A stretch of DNA of 64,000 nt from Shewanella litoralis (GCF_009828585.1 NZ_WSRZ01000002.1:62001-126000), one strand, 5' to 3'. Shown: positions 1 to 9,818, counted from the stretch's first letter. The notes: generated from the letters alone by a model not told the origin. Program-made: numbers and translations.

Positions 1-89
1 AGCGCTTTTACTAATACGCACATTACTAAGTGTTAAAGGTGCGCTAACAAGCTCAACAATACTAATTATAAAAATAAAAAGAGGTTTAT

Positions 90-959
90 ATGGATTTTAA
101 CGAATTGTTATCTGCCTTATCGTTTGTGGTATTCACCTACGACAATAGTCCGATTACCTTGCTGCAATTGTTGCAAGTGCCGCTATACATCTTTTTGGCC
201 TGGTTTGTCGTTAGCAGGGCTGGGCGATTAATTGTCAAAGCGCTTAAACGTCGTAATGTTGGAGCTGATGCGATTCATTTATTTACCCGCATGTACTTTA
301 TTATCAGTATTGCGGTGCTGGTATTTACCAGTATGGAGATTTTAAATATTCCATTAACCGCATTTGCGTTTGTGTCTGGTGCGATAGCCATTGGTGTAGG
401 TTTTGGTGCGCAAAATATCATTAACAACTTTATCAGTGGTTGGATTTTAATGTGGGAGCGACCCATTCGTATTGGCGACTTTTTAGAAGTGGGTGAGGCG
501 CGGGGAGTAGTTGAGTGTATTAATACTCGCTCAACGTTAATTCGTCGTAACGATGGTGTACACATGTTGGTGCCAAATAGCCAATTACTTGAAAACACGG
601 TGACCAACTGGACCTTAATTGATAAAAACGCCCGTACCTTTATCCGTGTTGGTGTGGCTTATGGCTCTGATGTGATTAAAGTGCGCGATTTAATCTATCA
701 AGTCATTGGTGAGCGCGATGATATTTTGCCACAACCTAAACCGTTAGTGTTGTTTGAAGACTTTGGCGATAACGCACTTATTTTTGACTTAATCTTTTGG
801 GTGAGTGCGGTATCTGAAACAGATATTCGCCGTCGTCGCAGCGAAATTCGCTTTAGAATGTATGAGTTGTTTAATGAGCATCAAGTGGTGATAGCTTACC
901 CACAACGTGATTTACATGTAGATGGCAACCTAACCATTACTCAAAGCCATAAAAACTAA
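90..959 (+). CDS. MscS-family mechanosensitive ion channel
   Basis: Small-conductance mechanosensitive channel protein of the inner membrane, 289 aa, which by family releases solutes on osmotic downshock. The N-terminal third holds hydrophobic segments (about residues 28-46, 66-90 and 92-125). The pore-lining helix is Gly/Ala-rich (GAIAIGVGFGAQNIINNFISG) and leads into the beta domain (IRIGDFLEV, then LIRRNDGVHMLVPNSQLLENTVTNW), the classic MscS signature. The length is close to E. coli MscS (286 aa), so this is a minimal channel. AGAGG lies about 7 bases before the ATG. The gene stands alone, convergent with the his operon across a bidirectional terminator. The paralogue type (MscS or an Ynai/YbdG relative) cannot be fixed by eye. 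Confidence 0.93.
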   Translation: MDFNELLSALSFVVFTYDNSPITLLQLLQVPLYIFLAWFVVSRAGRLIVKALKRRNVGADAIHLFTRMYFIISIAVLVFTSMEILNIPLTAFAFVSGAIAIGVGFGAQNIINNFISGWILMWERPIRIGDFLEVGEARGVVECINTRSTLIRRNDGVHMLVPNSQLLENTVTNWTLIDKNARTFIRVGVAYGSDVIKVRDLIYQVIGERDDILPQPKPLVLFEDFGDNALIFDLIFWVSAVSETDIRRRRSEIRFRMYELFNEHQVVIAYPQRDLHVDGNLTITQSHKN

Positions 960-981
960 CTGTTGACCATTTTAAAACAAT

Positions 982-1007
982 AAAAAAGACGCCGCGGCGT
1001 CTTTTTT
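982..1007. terminator. Bidirectional terminator between the MscS gene and hisIE
   Basis: A perfect 26-base palindrome, A-rich on the left, GACGCCGCGGCGTC in the centre and T-rich on the right. It forms a GC stem followed by a U run on either strand, as expected between two convergent genes. Confidence 0.9.
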
Positions 1008-1039
1008 GTTGTTTATTTAGCAGCATGGCTAAATGGATG

Positions 1040-1663
1040 TTATTTGCTGGCTTTAGTGTGACGATCCAACAAATTTTTATTGATATCAGCCATTGATAGT
1101 CCTTGGTCTTCAAGTAGCACGATTAAGTGATACATCAGATCAGAGGCTTCATTGACCAGCTCTTCTTTGTCGTGAGTGGCTGCAGCAAGTGCGGTTTCAA
1201 GGCCTTCTTCACCGACTTTTTGGGCAATACGCTTAGTACCACGTTCAAATAATGATGCGGTATAGCTTGAGTCAGCACTTTGGCCTTTACGTGAAATAAT
1301 CAAATTGGTCAGATTATCAATAAAAGGGTGCGCGTTACCGTCTTTCCAGCAGCTTTCTGTGCCTGTGTGGCAGGTTGGGCCGTTTGGAATGACTTGCACT
1401 AAAAAGCTGTCGTTGTCGCAGTCTTTGTCGATAGCGATAAGGTCGAGTGTGTTACCTGAGGTTTCACCTTTGGTCCATAAACGCTGCTTAGAGCGGCTAA
1501 AAAAAGTGACTTGCTTAGTGGCTAGGGTTTTTTCTAGCGCGGCCTGGTCCATGTAACCAAGCATGAGTACTTTGCCGGTTAGGTGATGTTGAACAACTGC
1601 AGGGATAAGCCCCTGTTGTTTGTCCCAATCTACGCTTGTGCTGTCAAATACGATATCAGTCAT
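1040..1663 (-). CDS. hisI: Bifunctional phosphoribosyl-AMP cyclohydrolase / phosphoribosyl-ATP pyrophosphatase
   Basis: HisIE fusion, 207 aa, catalysing histidine steps 2 and 3 in the cytoplasm: removal of pyrophosphate from PR-ATP and opening of the PR-AMP ring. The N-terminal HisI domain (about 1-115) shows [22 protein letters not shown], the metal-binding Asp cluster DKDCDND, and the Zn cysteines in CHTGTESC. The C-terminal HisE domain (about 120-207) shows [17 protein letters not shown] and [13 protein letters not shown]. This is the last gene of the his operon, 24 bases after hisF, and it ends at a strong terminator. The fused form is usual in gammaproteobacteria. Confidence 0.97.
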   Translation of the reverse strand: MTDIVFDSTSVDWDKQQGLIPAVVQHHLTGKVLMLGYMDQAALEKTLATKQVTFFSRSKQRLWTKGETSGNTLDLIAIDKDCDNDSFLVQVIPNGPTCHTGTESCWKDGNAHPFIDNLTNLIISRKGQSADSSYTASLFERGTKRIAQKVGEEGLETALAAATHDKEELVNEASDLMYHLIVLLEDQGLSMADINKNLLDRHTKASK

Positions 1664-1687
1664 TGAGGTTCTCTTTTTTCGGCAACG

Positions 1688-2461
1688 TTATAAACGAATG
1701 GCGATGTGATTGGCGTGTAAGTATTGCTTTAATTCGCCAATATCAATAATGCCTTTGTGGAATACACTTGCCGCTAATGCGGCGTCGACTTTGGCAAGTT
1801 CAAACACGTCTTTAAAGTGTTCCATGGTGCCGGCACCACCTGAAGCAATTAATGGTACATCACAAATAGCGCGTATCATGCTGAGTTGTTTGATGTCGTA
1901 ACCGCCACGCACGCCGTCTTGGTTCATGACGTTAAGCACAATTTCACCACAACCGCGTTTTTGCACTTCTTCAACCCAGTCTTGAGTATACCATTGGGTA
2001 TCTTTGGTGGCGGCTTCATCGCCGGTAAACTGTTTCACTTTATAGCTGTCGGTTGCTTCGTCGTAGTATGAGTCAATCCCAATCACAATACACTGGCGGC
2101 CGAACTCATCTTGCAAGCGTGATATTAAGCTAGGATCGGTTAATGCAGGCGAGTTAATTGAGATTTTATCGGCGCCAAAAGCCAGCTTTTCCCGTGCCTG
2201 TTCAATGGTTTTAATGCCACCGGCAACACAAAAGGGGATATCAATTTGCTCAGCGACACGGCTCACCCAGGATTTATCGATTACCCGATCATGGGCACTG
2301 GCGGTAATGTCATAAAACACCAACTCATCTGCACCTTCTTCGGCATAACGGGCGGCTAGGGGAACGATGTCACCGACAATTTCGTGGTTGCGAAATTGTA
2401 CGCCTTTAACGACTTTACCTTCACGAACGTCAAGACAAGGAACTATGCGTTTGGCCAGCAT
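1688..2461 (-). CDS. hisF: Imidazole glycerol phosphate synthase, cyclase subunit
   Basis: HisF, 257 aa, a TIM-barrel cyclase. It joins PRFAR with ammonia delivered from HisH to make imidazole glycerol phosphate and AICAR. The catalytic Asp11 is visible in [16 protein letters not shown] and the second Asp in [11 protein letters not shown]. Phosphate-binding loops read CVAGGI and [13 protein letters not shown]. Its start overlaps the end of hisA by 19 bases, which suggests translational coupling. The length matches the family. Confidence 0.98.
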   Translation of the reverse strand: MLAKRIVPCLDVREGKVVKGVQFRNHEIVGDIVPLAARYAEEGADELVFYDITASAHDRVIDKSWVSRVAEQIDIPFCVAGGIKTIEQAREKLAFGADKISINSPALTDPSLISRLQDEFGRQCIVIGIDSYYDEATDSYKVKQFTGDEAATKDTQWYTQDWVEEVQKRGCGEIVLNVMNQDGVRGGYDIKQLSMIRAICDVPLIASGGAGTMEHFKDVFELAKVDAALAASVFHKGIIDIGELKQYLHANHIAIRL

Positions 2462-3180
2462 TGTATTGCCTCCTCAACGGTAAATTGATTAATCAGCAAG
2501 GCTTTGCCGATAATAATGCCCGACGCTTTGCTGTCACGCACCGCGGCAACGTTATCAAGGGTGGCGATACCGCCTGATGCTTGCCACAAAATGTGAGGGT
2601 ATGCAGATGCCAGCTCTGTATAAAGCTCGGTATTGGCGCCGGTTAAGGTGCCATCACGGCTGATGTCAGTGACTAAAGCATGCTTTAAACCAACGGTTTC
2701 AAACTCGGCGACTAACGATTCGAGTGACTTACCGCCACCTGATTGCCAGCCTGAAACCGCAACAATTTTTTCGCCAGCGTCATTGATGTTGACATCAAGT
2801 GCTAGGCAGATGGCATCGCTGCCGTATTTTACAAACCAGCTTTTTACCAGTTCAGGTTCTTTAACGGCTAGTGAGCCAATTACCACACGTTTAACGCCAA
2901 TTTTTAATAGCTCTGCAACTTGTTCTTCACTGCGAATACCGCCGCCAACTTGAATATCAACATTGAGCCCTGCGGCTAATTCGCTGATCAGCTGGGTTTG
3001 ACGTTTGTTGGGATCTTTTGCGCCGGTGAGGTCAACAATGTGCAGTAACGTAGCACCTTGTGCTTGATAAGACTGCAATTGTGCCAGCGGGCTTAAGTCA
3101 AAGGTGGTTTGTTTGTCGTAGTCGCCCTGGTATAGGCGCACCACTTGGCCGTCAATTAAATCTATGGCTGGAATAATCAC
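2443..3180 (-). CDS. hisA: ProFAR isomerase
   Basis: HisA, 245 aa, a TIM-barrel isomerase converting ProFAR to PRFAR (step 4 of histidine synthesis). The N-terminal catalytic Asp is in [20 protein letters not shown] and the second in CLALDVNIN. Half-barrel phosphate loops read IQVGGGIRS and [13 protein letters not shown]. It overlaps hisH by four bases (ATGA) at its start and hisF by 19 bases at its end, consistent with tightly coupled translation. Confidence 0.98.
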   Translation of the reverse strand: MIIPAIDLIDGQVVRLYQGDYDKQTTFDLSPLAQLQSYQAQGATLLHIVDLTGAKDPNKRQTQLISELAAGLNVDIQVGGGIRSEEQVAELLKIGVKRVVIGSLAVKEPELVKSWFVKYGSDAICLALDVNINDAGEKIVAVSGWQSGGGKSLESLVAEFETVGLKHALVTDISRDGTLTGANTELYTELASAYPHILWQASGGIATLDNVAAVRDSKASGIIIGKALLINQFTVEEAIQCWPNA

Positions 3181-3821
3181 TGTGGTATCCCCATATTTAA
3201 AAAGTTTTGCAAGATTTGAGCACCCACTTTAGCGCTCTTTTCTGGGTGGAATTGCACCCCGAAAAAGTTATCTTTGCCAATGGCTGCACTAAATGATTCG
3301 CCATAAGTGCTGCTGGCTAAGGTGTATTCACTGATGGGCGCGCGGTAACTGTGTACAAAGTACACATAACTGCCATTTTCAATCCCGCTAAATAACGGGT
3401 GGTCGCCTACATCTATTTGGTTCCAACCCATGTGCGGTAATGGCAAGCCTTTGCTGTCAAGGTCGCCAATATCAGTCGGTACAAGGCCTAAACAGGTGAT
3501 ATCTTGCTCGCTACGCCCGCCATGCTCATTTGATAAACTGGCAAGCATTTGCATGCCAAGACACACACCCATGACCGGCTGAGTTAAACTTTTAATTAAC
3601 TCGATTAAGTTTTTTTGCTTTAACGCATCCATCGCAGCGCCAGCGGTGCCCACACCTGGCAGTACTACGCGCGCAGCGCTGCGAATAACATCAAAGTCAG
3701 CACTGACAACGACATTGGCGTTAAGACGTTCAAAAGCGAATCGCACAGAGCTTAAATTGGCGCAGCCCGTGTCGATAATCACTGTAAGGTCATTGCTTGA
3801 AGAAACTGATTGTAGTGTCAC
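3177..3821 (-). CDS. hisH: Imidazole glycerol phosphate synthase, glutaminase subunit
   Basis: HisH, 214 aa, a class I glutamine amidotransferase that supplies ammonia to HisF. The nucleophile Cys lies in GVCLGMQML, and the His-Glu pair in [11 protein letters not shown] completes the triad. The oxyanion region reads VLPGVGTAG. About ten residues precede the usual start ([15 protein letters not shown]); no nearer in-frame ATG fits better. It lies 9 bases after hisB. Confidence 0.97.
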   Translation of the reverse strand: MTLQSVSSSNDLTVIIDTGCANLSSVRFAFERLNANVVVSADFDVIRSAARVVLPGVGTAGAAMDALKQKNLIELIKSLTQPVMGVCLGMQMLASLSNEHGGRSEQDITCLGLVPTDIGDLDSKGLPLPHMGWNQIDVGDHPLFSGIENGSYVYFVHSYRAPISEYTLASSTYGESFSAAIGKDNFFGVQFHPEKSAKVGAQILQNFLNMGIPQ

Positions 3822-3830
3822 GTTAACTCC

Positions 3831-4898
3831 TTACAGTACGCCTTTGCTTGATGGCAGTATGTCGCCTTCGACTTTCACCGCTTGGCGAAGTGTGCGGCCT
3901 AATACTTTAAATAGTGCTTCCACTTTGTGGTGATCGTTATCGCCTGTTGAACCAATGTGCAATGTACAACGAAGACCGTCTGCAAATGAGCGGAAGAAAT
4001 GCGGCACCATTTCAGTGGCCATTTCGCCGACCATTTCACGATCAAAATCAGCCGTGAATTTAATGAATGGACGACCTGAAATGTCCATTAAGCATTCGCC
4101 GCTGGCTTCATCCATCGGTAAGCTAAAACCAAAACGCGCAATACCCCGTTTGTCGCCGAGTGCCTGGCGAATAGCATCACCAATGGCTAGGGCGGTGTCT
4201 TCAACACTGTGGTGATCGTCAATTTCTAAATCGCCGTCGACGTGCACGTCCATTTTGAAATTGCCGTGAGTTTGAATTTGGTCAAGCATGTGGTCAAAAA
4301 AGCCGATACCGGTTTCAATTGAACCTTTGGTTTGACTGTCTAAGTCGATAGTGACTTTGATGTTGGTTTCTTTGGTCGTACGAACTACCGTTGCGATACG
4401 ACCTTTGCTTAGCAGGGCATTGGCAATGTCGTCCCAGTTAAGGCTTTGACGGTCGTATTTAAAGCTTTTAATGCCCATGGCATTAGCAAGTTCTACGTCA
4501 GTGTCGCGATCGCCAATTACTGCGGAGTTGGTAAAGTCGATTTTACCTTGAGTTAAGTAGTCTTTCACCAGGCCAAGCTTTGGCTTGCGACAACTGCAGT
4601 TTTCGTCATTAAAGTGTGGGCAAATGACCACATCGTCAAACTTTACACCCTGGCTGGCAAAGATTTGCATCATCATATCGTGCGGGGCATCAAAGTCTTC
4701 TTTTGGAAACGATGGCGTGCCTAAACCGTCTTGATTACTCACCATCACTAAGCGAAAGCCGGCTTTTTGTAGCTTGAGTAATGCCGGGATAACCTGCGGC
4801 TCAAAAACCAGTTTTTCTAAGCGGTCTAATTGCTTGTCGATTGCAGGCTCTTCGACTAATGTGCCATCGCGGTCGATGAATAATATGTTCTGTTTCAT
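3831..4898 (-). CDS. hisB: Bifunctional histidinol-phosphatase / imidazoleglycerol-phosphate dehydratase
   Basis: HisB fusion, 355 aa, covering steps 6 and 8. The HAD phosphatase domain (about 1-165) begins with DRDGT at residues 9-13, has SNQDGLG, a Zn loop [15 protein letters not shown], and [11 protein letters not shown]. The dehydratase domain (about 167-355) shows the two Mn-binding blocks [16 protein letters not shown] and [14 protein letters not shown], with [13 protein letters not shown] near the end. The two-domain form is typical of enteric-type his operons. A 60-base gap separates it from hisC upstream. Confidence 0.98.
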   Translation of the reverse strand: MKQNILFIDRDGTLVEEPAIDKQLDRLEKLVFEPQVIPALLKLQKAGFRLVMVSNQDGLGTPSFPKEDFDAPHDMMMQIFASQGVKFDDVVICPHFNDENCSCRKPKLGLVKDYLTQGKIDFTNSAVIGDRDTDVELANAMGIKSFKYDRQSLNWDDIANALLSKGRIATVVRTTKETNIKVTIDLDSQTKGSIETGIGFFDHMLDQIQTHGNFKMDVHVDGDLEIDDHHSVEDTALAIGDAIRQALGDKRGIARFGFSLPMDEASGECLMDISGRPFIKFTADFDREMVGEMATEMVPHFFRSFADGLRCTLHIGSTGDNDHHKVEALFKVLGRTLRQAVKVEGDILPSSKGVL

Positions 4899-4958
4899 GT
4901 GACTACCTTAACAATAGGGTGTAATTTTTATAGTTAACTTTTACAAGTTTAATTGGGT

Positions 4959-6020
4959 TTATGCCGCAGAGCCGTCAAATAACGCAACAATGGCATTGGT
5001 TTGTGGCTCGTTGGTAAAGCTAAAGCGGATAGCATCAGCTAAGCGTGGATCTTTGTATGCACGGGCAACAATACCTGAGTCTCGTAGGCGCTCAGCTACG
5101 CTAGCAACATCCTCAAATTTGGCTAATACATAATTACCATTTGCAGGCAAAACGTTAGCGCCAAATGAACTTAATGCAGCACTTAACCGCTGGCCTTGTT
5201 CGATTAAACTCGCCACCTGGGTTTGCATGGTATCAAGGCCTTGCGCACTTAAGGCTTTAGTGGCTAATTCAGACACGGGCAGTGGCACAGGATAAGGTGC
5301 AATCACTAACATGACTAAATCGATAATGGCATCATTGGCTAGCATAAAGCCACAACGCGCGCCGGCCAATGCAAATGCTTTTGATAAGGTGCGCAGTACG
5401 ACCAAGTTAGGGTAGGTGCTGAGTAAATCTGCCACGCTGTATTGTGGGCAAAACTCAATATAGGCTTCATCAACCACCACGATAGCATTAGGCGCAGCTT
5501 GAATGGCTTGCTCAATCTTCTCTTTTGATATCACTGTCCCTGTTGGGTTATTTGGGTTACAAATAAACACGATTTTAGCGGCGCCAATTTGAGTTGGCCA
5601 TGCCTGTGGTAGCTGATAATCATCGGTTAAATTTAATGCAGTTACCCCAACATTAAATGTAGCTGCGCTAATGGCGTACATACCGTAAGTGGGACCAAAA
5701 CAAGCGATACTGTCGACACCAGGCACACAAAAGGTGCGGATTAACAGTTCAATAGCTTCATCAGCGCCGCGACTTGCAATAATGTTACTGGCCTTTACGC
5801 CTGAATAGTTGCTGTATGCATTAATCAGCTCAGGAGGTTGGCACTCAGGGTAACGATTTACTTTATCTAAATCACTGTTGTTAAACGGTGACTCGTTAGC
5901 ATTGATCCAAATATCACCACGTCCACCAATGCGTCTGGCGCTTTGGTACGGGGTTAACTGTAGCAATTCTGGTCTGGCTAATTGCTTTGGGTCAAAAGGC
6001 GCGGCTAAGGTTTGGCTCAT
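4959..6020 (-). CDS. hisC: Histidinol-phosphate aminotransferase
   Basis: HisC, 353 aa, a PLP-dependent fold-type I aminotransferase converting imidazole acetol phosphate to histidinol phosphate. The Schiff-base Lys lies in TLSKAFALAGARCGF. The cofactor Asn/Asp positions are in CNPNNPTGT and VVDEAYIEF, and the N-terminal substrate region reads INANESPFNN. The length is normal. It lies between hisD and hisB with gaps of about 60 bases on each side and no terminator in either. Confidence 0.97.
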   Translation of the reverse strand: MSQTLAAPFDPKQLARPELLQLTPYQSARRIGGRGDIWINANESPFNNSDLDKVNRYPECQPPELINAYSNYSGVKASNIIASRGADEAIELLIRTFCVPGVDSIACFGPTYGMYAISAATFNVGVTALNLTDDYQLPQAWPTQIGAAKIVFICNPNNPTGTVISKEKIEQAIQAAPNAIVVVDEAYIEFCPQYSVADLLSTYPNLVVLRTLSKAFALAGARCGFMLANDAIIDLVMLVIAPYPVPLPVSELATKALSAQGLDTMQTQVASLIEQGQRLSAALSSFGANVLPANGNYVLAKFEDVASVAERLRDSGIVARAYKDPRLADAIRFSFTNEPQTNAIVALFDGSAA

Positions 6021-6080
6021 GGTTTTGCTCTCTACTTTCTACACGTTATAGGTGTTAACTGATCTTTTGTTGTTGCGATC

Positions 6081-7370
6081 TTAACTTAAACTGGCTAAAC
6101 GAATTGCGATGGCATTTTTATGCGCATCTAACAGCTCATTTTCGGCCAGTACCATGACACTTTGACCTAAAGTTTGTAACCCTTGTTTGCTGAGCTCTTG
6201 CACGGTAAAACGACGGCTAAAGTCAGCTAAAGACAAGCTTGATACTGAGCGGCTGTATCCATAGGTTGGTAATACATGGTTGGTGCCACTAGCGTAATCC
6301 CCAACAGACTCTGGCGTATAAGCGCCTAAAAATACTGAGCCTGCACCGCGTATTTGTTTAAGCACATCACGTGGCGAATCGGTTTGAATAATCAAGTGTT
6401 CTGGGCCATATAAGTTAGACACTTTAGCGGCTTCACTCATGTCGCTGACAACAATACTGCGGCTGCATTCTAGTGCAGTTGCGGCAATGTCTTTACGGCT
6501 CAACTGCGCAAGTTGTTCAGTTAACGCTTGGTTAACCGCTTTTGCTAAATCAACTGAGTCAGTCACTAACATCACTTGTGAATCAACCCCATGCTCAGCT
6601 TGTGATAATAAGTCTGAGGCCACAAAACTCGCATTAGCGTCTTTGTCGGCAATCACTAGCACTTCAGACGGACCCGCAGGCATATCTATCGACACGCTGA
6701 CACGATTGTCTTGCGATACAAGACGTTTTGCTTCGGTAACATAGCGATTACCAGGGCCAAAAATTTTATCGACGTTTGGCACAGATTCGGTACCAAATGC
6801 CAGTGCTGCAATGGCTTGGGCGCCACCGACCTGGAATATATCGGTAATGCCACACACATTGGCTGCATACACAATGGCATCATTTATCGGCGGTGGGCTT
6901 ACTAATACACGTTTTTCGCAGCCGGCAATTTTTGCGGGTAACGCTAGCATCATCACGGTCGAAATCAGTGGCGCAGTACCACCAGGAATGTATAAGCCTA
7001 CACGTTCAATTGGCTCACTTCGAAGCTCACAGCGCACTCCCGCTTGGGTTTCAATATCGACACCATTAAACACTTGTGCGTTATGGAATGTCTCAATGTT
7101 GGCAACAGCCTGCGCTACAGCTTGCTTAACATCGTCACTGACACGAGCACATGCGGCATTAATTTGCTCAGCAGTTAACGCGAGCTCGGTCAGTTCAACA
7201 CCATCAAAACGCTTGTTAAAGTTGATTAACGCCGCATCACCCTGGCTGCTGACTTGTTCAATAATATCACGCACACCTTGCTCAACACTGGCGTCACCGA
7301 TTAATGGCGAACGCGCTAACGTTTGTTGTTGCTCAGTTTTAGATAAAGACGCCCAATTGAGAATTTGCAT
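6081..7370 (-). CDS. hisD: Histidinol dehydrogenase
   Basis: HisD, 429 aa, a Zn- and NAD-dependent enzyme oxidising histidinol to histidine in two steps. Visible family blocks are ERVGLYIPGGTAPLISTVMM, the PPPINDAI/GGAQAIAALAFGT region, GPGNRYVTEAKR, IDMPAGPSEVLVIAD, LLSQAEHG, and the catalytic Glu-His pair in NLYGPEHLIIQT. GSVFLGAYTPESVGDYASGTNHVLPT near the C-terminus is also diagnostic. The start lies 5 bases from the hisG stop. Confidence 0.98.
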   Translation of the reverse strand: MQILNWASLSKTEQQQTLARSPLIGDASVEQGVRDIIEQVSSQGDAALINFNKRFDGVELTELALTAEQINAACARVSDDVKQAVAQAVANIETFHNAQVFNGVDIETQAGVRCELRSEPIERVGLYIPGGTAPLISTVMMLALPAKIAGCEKRVLVSPPPINDAIVYAANVCGITDIFQVGGAQAIAALAFGTESVPNVDKIFGPGNRYVTEAKRLVSQDNRVSVSIDMPAGPSEVLVIADKDANASFVASDLLSQAEHGVDSQVMLVTDSVDLAKAVNQALTEQLAQLSRKDIAATALECSRSIVVSDMSEAAKVSNLYGPEHLIIQTDSPRDVLKQIRGAGSVFLGAYTPESVGDYASGTNHVLPTYGYSRSVSSLSLADFSRRFTVQELSKQGLQTLGQSVMVLAENELLDAHKNAIAIRLASLS

Positions 7371-7375
7371 GTGTG

Positions 7376-8275
7376 TTACCCCATCATTTTTTCAATTGGC
7401 ATCACAAGAATTGAACTTGCACCCAGTGCGGTTAACTCTTCCATCGTGTCCCAGAATAAATCTTCTGTGCTTACCACGTGAATAGCCACACGGTTAGTGT
7501 CATCATTTAATGGCAATACTGTTGGGTTTTCAGCGCCTGGCAGTAGGGCAACAATTTGATCTAAGGTTTCAAGTGGTGCGTGTAATAAGATGTACTTACT
7601 TTCGCGGGCACGAATAACACCATTAATACGCGATAAGATTTTATTGATGAGTGCTTGTTTTTCAGTCGATTGAGTTTCATTTGATTGGATAATGCAAGCC
7701 ATCGAGCGATAAATTACTTCCGTTTCATATAAGCCGTTAGCTTCAAGTGTGGCACCGGTAGAGACTAAATCACAAATGCCATCTGACAAACCTGCACGTG
7801 GGGCAACTTCTACAGAGCCTTTTAGCATACAGTCGCTGTAGTTAATGCCTTTTTCTTGCATAAAACGACGTAGCAGATTTGGGTAAGAGGTGGCAATGCG
7901 AAGGCCTTCAAGTGACGTAGCATCTTTGTAAGCAAACTCATTTGGTACGGCAAGTGATAAACGGCATGAACCAAAATCTAATTCACGTAGCTTGGTGCAT
8001 TGTGCTGGTTTGCCCGCTAATTGACGCTCAATTTGTTCTTCTTCTAGTACGTTTTCACCAATGATGCCGAGGTCAACAACGCCGTCCATGACTAAGCCTG
8101 GAATATCATCATCACGAACGCGTAATAAATCGATTGGCATGTTGTCTGCGTGAGCGATAAGGCGCTGTTCGTTGACGTTGAATTTCACACCACAACTTTT
8201 AAGTAGCTGCTGAGATTCTTTTGATAAACGGCCTGATTTCTGAATGGCGATGCGTAAACGTTTAGACTGGCTCAT
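7376..8275 (-). CDS. hisG: ATP phosphoribosyltransferase
   Basis: HisG, 299 aa, the committed step of histidine synthesis (ATP plus PRPP to PR-ATP). This is the long form with a C-terminal ACT-like regulatory domain, so no HisZ partner is needed and feedback by histidine is expected (family knowledge). Key blocks are [39 protein letters not shown] and the PRPP loop [15 protein letters not shown] chose the ATG at 8275 ([12 protein letters not shown]); a longer reading frame running 26 codons upstream would extend into the attenuator hairpin and is not credible. It is the first structural gene of the operon. Confidence 0.97.
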   Translation of the reverse strand: MSQSKRLRIAIQKSGRLSKESQQLLKSCGVKFNVNEQRLIAHADNMPIDLLRVRDDDIPGLVMDGVVDLGIIGENVLEEEQIERQLAGKPAQCTKLRELDFGSCRLSLAVPNEFAYKDATSLEGLRIATSYPNLLRRFMQEKGINYSDCMLKGSVEVAPRAGLSDGICDLVSTGATLEANGLYETEVIYRSMACIIQSNETQSTEKQALINKILSRINGVIRARESKYILLHAPLETLDQIVALLPGAENPTVLPLNDDTNRVAIHVVSTEDLFWDTMEELTALGASSILVMPIEKMMG

Positions 8276-8354
8276 GTGATACTTCCTTAATGTGTCAAAT
8301 ATAAAATGTTGTAAATTTAAAAGCTTAAATAAAAATAATACGGTAGAAAACAAA

Positions 8355-8382
8355 AAACCCCTGAAATTCCTTCCAGGGGTTT
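8355..8382 (-). terminator. his attenuator terminator hairpin
   Basis: Read on the minus strand, a 9-bp stem (AAACCCCTG pairing with CAGGGGTTT) with a 10-base loop is followed by a U run directly before hisG. It lies about 60 bases downstream of the His-rich leader peptide. Three upstream segments with alternating complementarity (8435-8441, 8418-8424/8417-8422 and 8406-8411) could form the mutually exclusive 1:2 and 2:3 helices of a classic attenuator. Segment 3 can also pair with GAAGGA in the terminator loop. Confidence 0.88.
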
Positions 8383-8441
8383 ATGTGAAAATATGTTCAC
8401 CACCAGAAGGATAACGTCCTTCGGCAGTAAGCATCCGAAGG

Positions 8442-8489
8442 CTACCGCATATGGTGATGATGATGGAATGTAGTCACTTGGATGTTCAT
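8442..8489 (-). CDS. hisL: his operon leader peptide
   Basis: A 15-codon reading frame on the minus strand encodes MNIQVTTFHHHHHMR, with five consecutive His codons, then TAG. An AGAG-type ribosome site lies about 9 bases before the ATG. It sits directly upstream of alternating hairpins and the attenuator terminator before hisG. By analogy with enteric HisL, stalling at the His codons when charged tRNA-His is low should favour the antiterminator. The sequence evidence is direct; the mechanism is inferred from the known family. Confidence 0.93.
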   Translation of the reverse strand: MNIQVTTFHHHHHMR

Positions 8490-8948
8490 AATTGATCTCT
8501 TAATTCTGTGTTACTTAGTCATTTTTAATGAGGAGTTATTCACTCATTAAATGTCGTGTAAATCGACTTGCAGTTAACTTAACCGCATTTATGTTTGTTT
8601 GCAATAGTGGAGAATGCATTAATGTCATTTAATTACCAGATTTTTTGCATAAGTTATGCTTTGTTGTTAATTGGCGATCAATTACGCCCATTAAGGATAA
8701 AATTTGAACGCCGTGATGTTAATGGCTGTTAGGAATAATGCAGTTAACATCACGCAATATATGACAAGTGCTAAAATTGTGTCATGTCATCATGGGGTTT
8801 GACTCTTGTGATATAACGGCCTAAAAGTCCTGTTTAAGTCAGCCCACATAAACGTAATGTTGCACGCCCCATAAAGCTATTGATTCGCCTTGCAGGCTAG
8901 GGTGTATTATCCTTTTATAATATAAAGCGTTACTCGAGGTGTGTATGC
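8490..8948. other. Intergenic region upstream of the his leader and the GGDEF gene
   Basis: Divergent region of 459 bases with no credible reading frame. It must hold the his promoter (minus strand) and the promoter of the diguanylate cyclase (plus strand). A possible plus-strand -10 TATAAT lies at 8916-8921, with no good -35 at standard spacing. Two perfect dyads stand out: 8524-8551 near the his leader and 8712-8754 in the middle. ATGACA at 8761-8766 also faces two TGTCAT copies at 8780-8790. Confidence 0.6.
8524..8551. promoter_or_regulatory. Perfect 9-bp dyad upstream of the his leader (candidate operator)
   Basis: TTTAATGAG and CTCATTAAA are exact inverted repeats separated by 10 bases, about 35 bases upstream of the hisL start codon, where a promoter is expected. 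No known operator consensus (TrpR, TyrR, ArgR) fits clearly, so any regulator is unknown. Confidence 0.4.
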
Positions 8949-9818
8949 ATGAAGACCTTTGATTTAGTGGCACTTAAAGATGTGATGGATCTGATGCTAG
9001 ATGCGGTTTGTGTGGTAAACAAAAAAGGCGATTTTGTTTTTGTCAGTGCCGCATTTGAAGATATTTTTGGTTATTCTCCAGACGAAGTTATCGGCAAACC
9101 TATGATTGATCATGTTTACCCGGACGATGGTGACGTGACACTCAATGTTGTCGCCGGTTTATTGGATGGCAATCTTCTGCCTCGGTTTGAAAATCGTTGG
9201 ATCCGTAAAGATGGCACTATTATTCATGTTTTATGGTCTGCGCGTTGGTCTGAAGACCACCAATTTCGCATCGCCATTGCTCATGATATTACTGAGCGAA
9301 AACTGATGGAACAACAGCTTCATTATAGTGCCGGACACGACCCATTAACCGACTTACCTAACAGGGCATTGTTTTTTGACCGTTTACAAACCTCTCTCGG
9401 TCTAGCGCGTCGCGAAGGTTCCCACCTGTCTTTATTGTTTATCGACATTGATGGCTTTAAACATGTAAATGACAACTATGGCCACCTCATCGGCGACAAA
9501 CTGTTAAAGTGCATTGCGCAACGTTTAAGGGATTGTGTGCGACATTCTGACACGGTAGGGCGTTTTGGCGGTGATGAGTTTGTTGTAGTGCTCAATGGAA
9601 TTGATTTATTGACTGATGTATTGCTTATTGCTGAAACCATTCGTGCAGAGCTTGAACGGCCATACCAACTCGAACAGCATAATTTACAGCTTTCACCCAG
9701 TATTGGTGTGGCGCGTTATCCAGAGCATGGTGACAACGAGCAACAATTACTCAAACATGCAGATAATGCCATGTACAAAGCCAAAAATGCGGGCGGCAAC
9801 CGCATTGAAATTCAATAG
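8949..9818 (+). CDS. PAS-GGDEF diguanylate cyclase
   Basis: Soluble protein of 289 aa predicted to make cyclic di-GMP. An N-terminal PAS domain (about 10-118) shows DAVCVVNKKGDFVFVSAAFEDIFGY and ends in a PAC motif (WSARWSEDHQFRIAIAHDITERK). The GGDEF domain (about 128-289) has DPLTDLPNRALFFDRL, the intact active site GRFGGDEFVVVL, and SIGVARYPEHG. An I-site RHSD sits five residues before GGDEF, so product inhibition is likely. No transmembrane segment or EAL domain is present. GAGGT lies 8 bases before the ATG. The gene is single and divergent from the his operon; the signal sensed by the PAS domain is unknown. Confidence 0.93.
   Translation: MKTFDLVALKDVMDLMLDAVCVVNKKGDFVFVSAAFEDIFGYSPDEVIGKPMIDHVYPDDGDVTLNVVAGLLDGNLLPRFENRWIRKDGTIIHVLWSARWSEDHQFRIAIAHDITERKLMEQQLHYSAGHDPLTDLPNRALFFDRLQTSLGLARREGSHLSLLFIDIDGFKHVNDNYGHLIGDKLLKCIAQRLRDCVRHSDTVGRFGGDEFVVVLNGIDLLTDVLLIAETIRAELERPYQLEQHNLQLSPSIGVARYPEHGDNEQQLLKHADNAMYKAKNAGGNRIEIQ

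Noticed and set aside
6811-7485. Long plus-strand frame antisense to hisD
   Set aside because: It is a shadow of hisD codons, with no ribosome site or family.
8490-8948. Cyclic di-GMP riboswitch before the diguanylate cyclase gene
   Set aside because: The conserved GEMM core is absent; only simple dyads are present.
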